A stretch of 42,644 nucleotides of DNA, from assembly GCA_040905885.1 (NCBI GenBank), contig JBBDQR010000057.1, positions 1 through 42,644 of the forward strand, written 5' to 3'. The notes beneath the pieces were generated by a model. It did not search any database, was not told the origin of the DNA, and was given only the letters and a program-made list of their open reading frames with translations. Origin of the DNA: JACVRU01 sp040905885 (lineage in GTDB: Bacteria; Actinomycetota; Thermoleophilia; Gaiellales; Gaiellaceae). Shown here piece by piece: positions 38,544 through 42,644 of the stretch. Each line of letters begins with the position of its first letter. Within the stretch, counting starts at the first letter, position 1. The position numbers and the translations under genes were made by a program.

Positions 38544-38839
38544 CCGCCGCCCGCGCGGCGGCCGTCACGGCAGCTGCGCTCGCACTCGCGGTTGACGCGT
38601 ACTACGCGCAGTTGATCTTCTCCGATCCCGCGCACGAGCTGCTCACTCCGGTCCCGCTTGCGTTTGCCGGGGCGATCCTCGCGGCCGCCGCCCTCTTGCT
38701 CGTCGCTGCGACGCGGCCGAGAGCGACCGCCGCCGCTGCCGTCGTGCTCGCTGCGTGTGCTGTCGTCTCCGGCTTCTCGATCGGGCTCTTCCTCGTCCCC
38801 TCGGTCATGCTGGCGCTGATCGCCTCGGTGCGCGCGTAA
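38540..38839 (+). CDS. small membrane protein
   Basis: A 99-residue protein with three hydrophobic stretches (about 5-32, 38-57 and 62-96) and very few charges. Its ATG overlaps the CoxG stop. No family is recognised. It could be an accessory membrane component of the molybdenum hydroxylase operon. Confidence 0.7.
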   Translation: MTAARAAAVTAAALALAVDAYYAQLIFSDPAHELLTPVPLAFAGAILAAAALLLVAATRPRATAAAAVVLAACAVVSGFSIGLFLVPSVMLALIASVRA

Positions 38840-38845
38840 GCGTGC

Positions 38846-38851
38846 TATCGT
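38846..38851 (+). promoter_or_regulatory. -10-like box before the antitoxin gene
   Basis: TATCGT lies 6 nt before GTG 38858 with no ribosome binding site, indicating a leaderless toxin-antitoxin transcript. Confidence 0.4.
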
Positions 38852-38857
38852 GCAGTC

Positions 38858-39100
38858 GTGCAGAAGCGGCGCGCGACCTTCAGCCTCGACGAGGATGTCT
38901 TGCGAGCGACGCGCGTGGCCGCGGCGCGCGCAGGCAAGCGCGACTCCGAGATCGTCGAGGACGCGCTGCGCAGCTATCTCGCGATCGGGGTCCTCGAGGA
39001 GATCTGGGGCGCGCGGCCGGACGGCGCGCCGGACCTGCCTGACGAGGACTCGCTGCGGCTCGCGCGCGACGAGCAGCACGCGGCGCGCAGTGGTCGTTGA
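38858..39100 (+). CDS. ribbon-helix-helix antitoxin
   Basis: An 80-residue protein. RRATFSLDEDVLRATRVAAARAGKRDSEIVEDALRSYL (residues 4-41) is a ribbon-helix-helix (CopG/MetJ-type) DNA-binding domain with a short N-terminal strand and two helices. The acidic, flexible C-terminus would wrap the PIN toxin. It overlaps the toxin start by four bases (TTGA). Such antitoxins also repress their own promoter. Confidence 0.82.
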   Translation: MQKRRATFSLDEDVLRATRVAAARAGKRDSEIVEDALRSYLAIGVLEEIWGARPDGAPDLPDEDSLRLARDEQHAARSGR

Positions 39101-39510
39101 CGCGCGCCGTCCTCGATCCGAATGTCCTCGTCTCTGCTGCGATCACGCCCGATGGGACGTCTGCCGCGTGCCTGCGAGCGCACGCCGAGGGCCGGTTCGA
39201 GCTCGTCGCGTCGCCCCGACTCCTCGACGAGCTTCGGAACGTCTTGTCCCGCGACCGCTTCCGGCCGTTTCTCGCCGTCGACGACGCGAACCGACTCGTC
39301 GAGGCCCTCGGTCGGGACGCGATCCTCGTCACGGACGAGCCAGTCGCCGATCCGATCTCCCGCGACCCTGGCGACGACTATCTGATCGCGCTCGCCCGAT
39401 CGTCGCGCTCGCACGCGCTCGTGACAGGAGACCGCGACCTGCTCGAGTTGGATCTCGCGGAGCTGACGATCCTCAGGCCCGCAGAATTCCTCCGGATCCT
39501 GCCCGCGTAA
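39097..39510 (+). CDS. PIN-domain toxin
   Basis: A 137-residue protein starting at TTG 39097, coupled to the antitoxin. PIN nuclease residues are visible: Asp7 in AVLDPNVLVSA, Glu45 in LLDELRNVL, and acidic positions in DPGDDYLIALA and VTGDRDLL. PIN toxins cleave RNA with magnesium when freed from the antitoxin. The family is that of putative PIN toxins with RHH partners, VapC-like. It interrupts a catabolic gene region. Confidence 0.85.
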   Translation: MTRAVLDPNVLVSAAITPDGTSAACLRAHAEGRFELVASPRLLDELRNVLSRDRFRPFLAVDDANRLVEALGRDAILVTDEPVADPISRDPGDDYLIALARSSRSHALVTGDRDLLELDLAELTILRPAEFLRILPA

Positions 39511-39513
39511 GAT
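39508..39513 (+). promoter_or_regulatory. -10-like box before the luciferase-like gene
   Basis: TAAGAT overlaps the PIN stop codon and lies 6 nt before ATG 39520. Confidence 0.4.
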
Positions 39514-39519
39514 CGGCTC

Positions 39520-40551
39520 ATGCCGCTCCCGTTCCGCATCGGCGTCATGCAGCTGACGATGGAGCCGCTCGAGGAGATGCTCGAGACGGCGCGGGTGCTG
39601 GACGAGGTCGGCCTGGACACGGTCTGGCTGGCCGAGGCCTACCCCTGGTGGCGCAAACACGGGATGGAGGCGCGGTCGTCCACGGTCGTCTCCGCGCTGA
39701 TGGCGCAGGCGACGGAGCGCCTGACGATCGGCTGGGGGATCATCTCGCCCTTCACGCGCCACCCCGTGCAGGTGGCGATGGACGCGCGGGTCGTCCAGGA
39801 GGCTGCCGGCCCGGGGCGCTTCCTGCTCGGCTTCGGGACGTCGAAGATCTTCCTCAACAACGCGCGCATGCAGACGAACAGGACGCTCGGGCCGATGCGC
39901 GACGCGGTCGCGATCGTGCGCGGCGTGCTCGGCGGGGAGCCGTTCGAGTACGAGGGGGAGACGTGGAGCGCGTCCGTTCCCGGGCTGCGCGAGGAGGCCG
40001 AGACGCCCCGCGAGGTGCCGCCGGTCTACGTGGCCGCGACGGCGCCGAAGATGCAGGCGCTGGCCGGCGAGATCGCAGACGGCTGCCTGACGCCGTCGAT
40101 CACGACGCCCGCCTTCGTCCGCTACACGCGCGAGAACGTGCAGGCGGACATCGACATCGGCTGCACGGTGATCTCGTCGATCCACGAGTCCGACCGCGAG
40201 CGCGGCCGCGACGGCGCCCGCGAGATCGGTGCCATGTACCTGGCGAACAAGTTCCAGAACATCAGGGGCGCCGCGGACACGCTCTTGCAACTCGCTGAAA
40301 TCGAGATGGGCGAGTTGCAGCCAGTCGCAGAAGCTATGGAGCGGGGCGGCCGCCTCGCCGCGAAGGCCGAGGTGACGGACTCCCTGCTCGACCGCTGCAA
40401 GCCGATCGCCGGCACTCCGGACGACTGCGTGGCCGCGATCCAGGAGTACCGCGAGGCGGGCTGCACGCACGTCATGCTCGAGCTGTGGGGCGAGAACCGG
40501 CACGAGCAGATCCGGCTCTTCGGGGAGCGAGTGCTCCCGCAGGTCAGATGA
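39520..40551 (+). CDS. LLM-class flavin-dependent oxidoreductase
   Basis: A 343-residue luciferase-like TIM barrel. DEVGLDTVWLAEAYPWW (28-44), TERLTIGWGIISPFTRHP (65-82), GPGRFLLGFGTS and VYVAATAPKMQALAGEIADG are typical, the last one close to Mer-type F420-dependent reductases. It could use F420 or reduced FMN; the choice cannot be made by eye. Many members oxidise small organic substrates, and its place before an amidohydrolase and a FAH-family hydrolase suggests a step in the same degradation. Confidence 0.88.
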   Translation: MPLPFRIGVMQLTMEPLEEMLETARVLDEVGLDTVWLAEAYPWWRKHGMEARSSTVVSALMAQATERLTIGWGIISPFTRHPVQVAMDARVVQEAAGPGRFLLGFGTSKIFLNNARMQTNRTLGPMRDAVAIVRGVLGGEPFEYEGETWSASVPGLREEAETPREVPPVYVAATAPKMQALAGEIADGCLTPSITTPAFVRYTRENVQADIDIGCTVISSIHESDRERGRDGAREIGAMYLANKFQNIRGAADTLLQLAEIEMGELQPVAEAMERGGRLAAKAEVTDSLLDRCKPIAGTPDDCVAAIQEYREAGCTHVMLELWGENRHEQIRLFGERVLPQVR

Positions 40552-40564
40552 TCGACCCCCTCCC

Positions 40565-41713
40565 ATGATCGACAGAGACCGGCTCGTCCAGGACGCGCTA
40601 GCGGCCGTCTCGATCCCGAGCTTCACCGGCGAGGAGGAGGCGATGGCCGGGTGGATGGCCGAGCGCTTCCGCGAGCTCGGGCTCGAGGTGCAGTGGCAGC
40701 AGGTCGAGGAGGGCCGGGCGAACGTCGTCGGCGTGCGGCCGGGCGCCGGCGGCGGGCCGACGCTGATGTTCAACGGCCACATGGACACGTCCTATTCGGG
40801 CAAGGAGCCCTGGCTCGCGGGCGTGCGCGGCTTCCAGCCGCACGGGTTCGTCAAGGACGGGCGGATCTACGGGCTCGGGATCTCGAACATGAAGGGCGCG
40901 CTCGTCGCCTACCTCGCCGCCGTGCGCGCGCTCGGCGACACGCCGCTGAAGGGCGACGTGATGGTCGCCGCCGTCTGCGGGGAGATCGAGAAGACGCAGT
41001 GGGGATCGGCGCAGGGCGCGCAGTACCGCGGCTACGCGGCCGGCTCGCGCCATCTCGTCACGCACGGCGGCGCTGCGGACGTCTGCATCCTCGGCGAGCC
41101 GACCGAGCAGAAGGTCGTCCTCGCGCACTTCGGATCGCTCTGGCTGCGGCTCTCGACCACGGGCGCCTTCGTCCACACCGCCTTCGCCCCGCCGGTGGAG
41201 GACAACTCGATCGTGAAGATGCGGCCGGTGCTGGACGCGGTGCTCGAGTGGCTTCCGAGCTGGGCGGGAGGCGGAAGCATCGGCGCGATCGCCGGCGGCT
41301 TTCCCTGGCGCGTCTCGCGGACGCCGCACCGCACCGACCTCTTCCTCGACCTGCGCGTGCCGCCGGGGACGGAGATGGCCGAGGCGCGCCGCAGGGCGCT
41401 CGACTTCGCCCGCGGCCTCGGCGTCGAGGCGGAGGTCTTCGTCACCGCTCCGGGCGCCGAGATCGAGGCCGACCATCCGCTCGTCGCCGCGCTCGAGGCG
41501 TCGCACGAGGAGGTCTTCGGCTCGCCGCCCGAGCGGGACGTGACGCGCTGGTTCTCCGACGCGTCGGTGCTGACGCGCTACGGGATCCCGACGGTCAACT
41601 ACGGCACCTCCACCGGCCTGCTCGACACGGTCGACGGCGAGAATCTCGACATCGACGGGCTCGTGAAGACGGCGGAGGTCTACGCGCGGGCGGCGCGGAG
41701 GGTCTGCGGATGA
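40565..41713 (+). CDS. M20-family amidohydrolase/peptidase
   Basis: A 382-residue enzyme of the ArgE/DapE/carboxypeptidase G2 group. NGHMDTSYSG supplies His72 and Asp74, and GEIE supplies Glu140 and Glu142. A dimerisation domain follows (about 190-300) and the final metal region is near TVNYGTS. The place of the usual bridging Asp in the GxGxxDMKG motif is Asn108 (GLGISNMKG), which may alter metal use. It would cleave an N-acyl or amide bond. It begins 13 bp after the luciferase-like gene and overlaps the next gene by four bases. Confidence 0.87.
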   Translation: MIDRDRLVQDALAAVSIPSFTGEEEAMAGWMAERFRELGLEVQWQQVEEGRANVVGVRPGAGGGPTLMFNGHMDTSYSGKEPWLAGVRGFQPHGFVKDGRIYGLGISNMKGALVAYLAAVRALGDTPLKGDVMVAAVCGEIEKTQWGSAQGAQYRGYAAGSRHLVTHGGAADVCILGEPTEQKVVLAHFGSLWLRLSTTGAFVHTAFAPPVEDNSIVKMRPVLDAVLEWLPSWAGGGSIGAIAGGFPWRVSRTPHRTDLFLDLRVPPGTEMAEARRRALDFARGLGVEAEVFVTAPGAEIEADHPLVAALEASHEEVFGSPPERDVTRWFSDASVLTRYGIPTVNYGTSTGLLDTVDGENLDIDGLVKTAEVYARAARRVCG

Positions 41714-42576
41714 AGCTCGTCACGTTCGACGACGGCAAGGTCGGGCGGATCGAGGGCGAGGAGGTCGTCGAGCTCGCCGCGGGCTCCATGCGCGAGTACT
41801 TCGAGCGCGGCGGCGTCGACGACGCCGGCCCGCGCCACGCGCTCGCCGACGTCCGCCTCCGCGCGCCGATCGTCCCCCGCAAGTTCTTCCACACGGCAGG
41901 CAACTTCCGCGAGCACGAAGAGGACTCGAAGCGGGTCGGCTGGTCGCACGAGATCGCGCCCTGGATCGTCTTCTTCCAGAACGTCGACGCGATCGTCGGC
42001 CCGGACGATCCCGTCGTCTATCCCGAGCACCTGACCGAGGAGCTCGACTACGAGCTCGAGCTCGCGGTCGTGATCCGGAAGGCGGGGAAGTGGTTCGCCC
42101 CGGAGGAGGCCGCGGACTACGTGGGCGGCTACCTGATCTTCAACGACATCACCGCCCGCGACATCCAGCGGCGCGAGATGCGCTCGGGCGTCTTCTCCTT
42201 CTGCAAGGCGATCGACACGTTCTGCCCGCTCGGCCCGTGGATCGTCACGCCGGACGAGATCCCCGACCCGCACGACCTGCGCGTCGAGCTGCGCGTGAAC
42301 GGCGAGCCGCGCCAGGTCTCGCACACCGGGAACATGTCCGTGACGATCCCGGAGATCCTGGCCCACTATTCGCCGCTCGGCTACGCGGCCGGGGACGTCG
42401 TGTCGACAGGGACGGTGTCGGGTGTCGCTGGCTTCTCGGAGGACGCCGCCTCGCTCTACCTGCGGCCCGGGGACGTGATGGAGGCAGAGATCGAGCGCAT
42501 CGGCGTGCTCCGAAACCCGGTGATCGGCTGGGAGGAGGCCCACGGCGAGCCGCCTCCGCCGAGGATTCGCTGGTAG
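41710..42576 (+). CDS. fumarylacetoacetate hydrolase family protein
   Basis: A 288-residue FAH-fold enzyme of the short type. Metal ligands are E115 and E117 (DYELEL) and D146 (FNDITARDIQRRE); His69 in FREHEED is the likely general base region, and VSTGTVSGVAGF closes the site. Such enzymes are acylpyruvases, oxaloacetate decarboxylases or 2-hydroxyhepta-diene-dioate isomerases. It is distinct from the true fumarylacetoacetase at 33375. Translation is coupled to the M20 gene, so it probably acts on a product of the same pathway. Confidence 0.9.
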   Translation: MKLVTFDDGKVGRIEGEEVVELAAGSMREYFERGGVDDAGPRHALADVRLRAPIVPRKFFHTAGNFREHEEDSKRVGWSHEIAPWIVFFQNVDAIVGPDDPVVYPEHLTEELDYELELAVVIRKAGKWFAPEEAADYVGGYLIFNDITARDIQRREMRSGVFSFCKAIDTFCPLGPWIVTPDEIPDPHDLRVELRVNGEPRQVSHTGNMSVTIPEILAHYSPLGYAAGDVVSTGTVSGVAGFSEDAASLYLRPGDVMEAEIERIGVLRNPVIGWEEAHGEPPPPRIRW

Positions 42577-42644
42577 CGCTAGTGCCCCGTCAGTGAATGT
42601 TGCCGAGCTTCTGGGTCGCGAGCACCAAGCGATGCAAGGACGCA
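42577..42644. other. intergenic end of the window
   Basis: 68 bases without a gene. AGTGCCCCGTCAGTGAATG and the following bases look like the terminal repeat of an insertion sequence, but this is a memory-level impression and the window ends before any transposase. Confidence 0.25.

Overview
The window comes from a high-GC bacterium with frequent GTG and TTG starts and tightly overlapping operons. The dGTPase-dnaG order and the many molybdenum-hydroxylase, F420/FMN luciferase-like and FAH-family genes suggest an Actinomycetota member, perhaps a Thermoleophilia/Gaiellales-like soil or freshwater lineage. That placement is inference, because the rRNA could not be searched.

Layout. 1-380: the 3' end of 23S rRNA, then 5S rRNA and a terminator hairpin. 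393-3014 (minus): an operon of histidine phosphatase, a small LSm-like protein, an HtpX-type protease and a secreted GH99-like protein. 3036-6388 (plus): SDR oxidoreductase, dGTPase and DnaG primase, then tRNA-Asn(GTT) at 6414-6486. 6663-28607: one 22-kb gene, half of the window, encoding a roughly 7,314-residue exported protein. It has an N-terminal membrane/signal segment, a matrixin-like zinc protease domain, two choice-of-anchor-D-like domains, a very long beta-rich body with EF-hand loops, RTX nonapeptide blocks, Calx-beta-like domains, about nine copies of an unnamed ~88-residue repeat, and two C-terminal lectin-like domains. 28727-30877: a two-lobed secreted protein and a lipoprotein. 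30913-31879: a threonine/serine dehydratase gene with a single-base frameshift. 31884-32219 (minus): a RodZ-type HTH protein without a membrane segment.

32261-32683 holds no protein gene. It carries two tandem copies of a promoter plus a ~110-nt RNA-like element. The two copies fold alike and show compensatory base changes. The second copy forms the leader of a plus-strand catabolic operon: an unknown conserved protein, fumarylacetoacetase, a three-subunit molybdenum hydroxylase (CoxM/S/L-like, but without the CO dehydrogenase active-site loop), a CoxG-like protein and a small membrane protein. This is followed by an RHH/PIN toxin-antitoxin pair, a luciferase-like oxidoreductase, an M20 amidohydrolase and a second FAH-family hydrolase. 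Together these enzymes look suited to hydroxylating an aromatic or heterocyclic compound and hydrolysing amide and beta-diketone products; the substrate cannot be read from the sequence.

The most unusual items are the tandem structured RNA with its own promoters, the giant gene, and a near-identical GGGCCG/CGGCCC palindrome in the promoters of both the giant gene and the secreted-protein gene behind it, which suggests co-regulation. Several genes also have a TANNNT box 6-8 nt before the start codon, suggesting leaderless transcripts.
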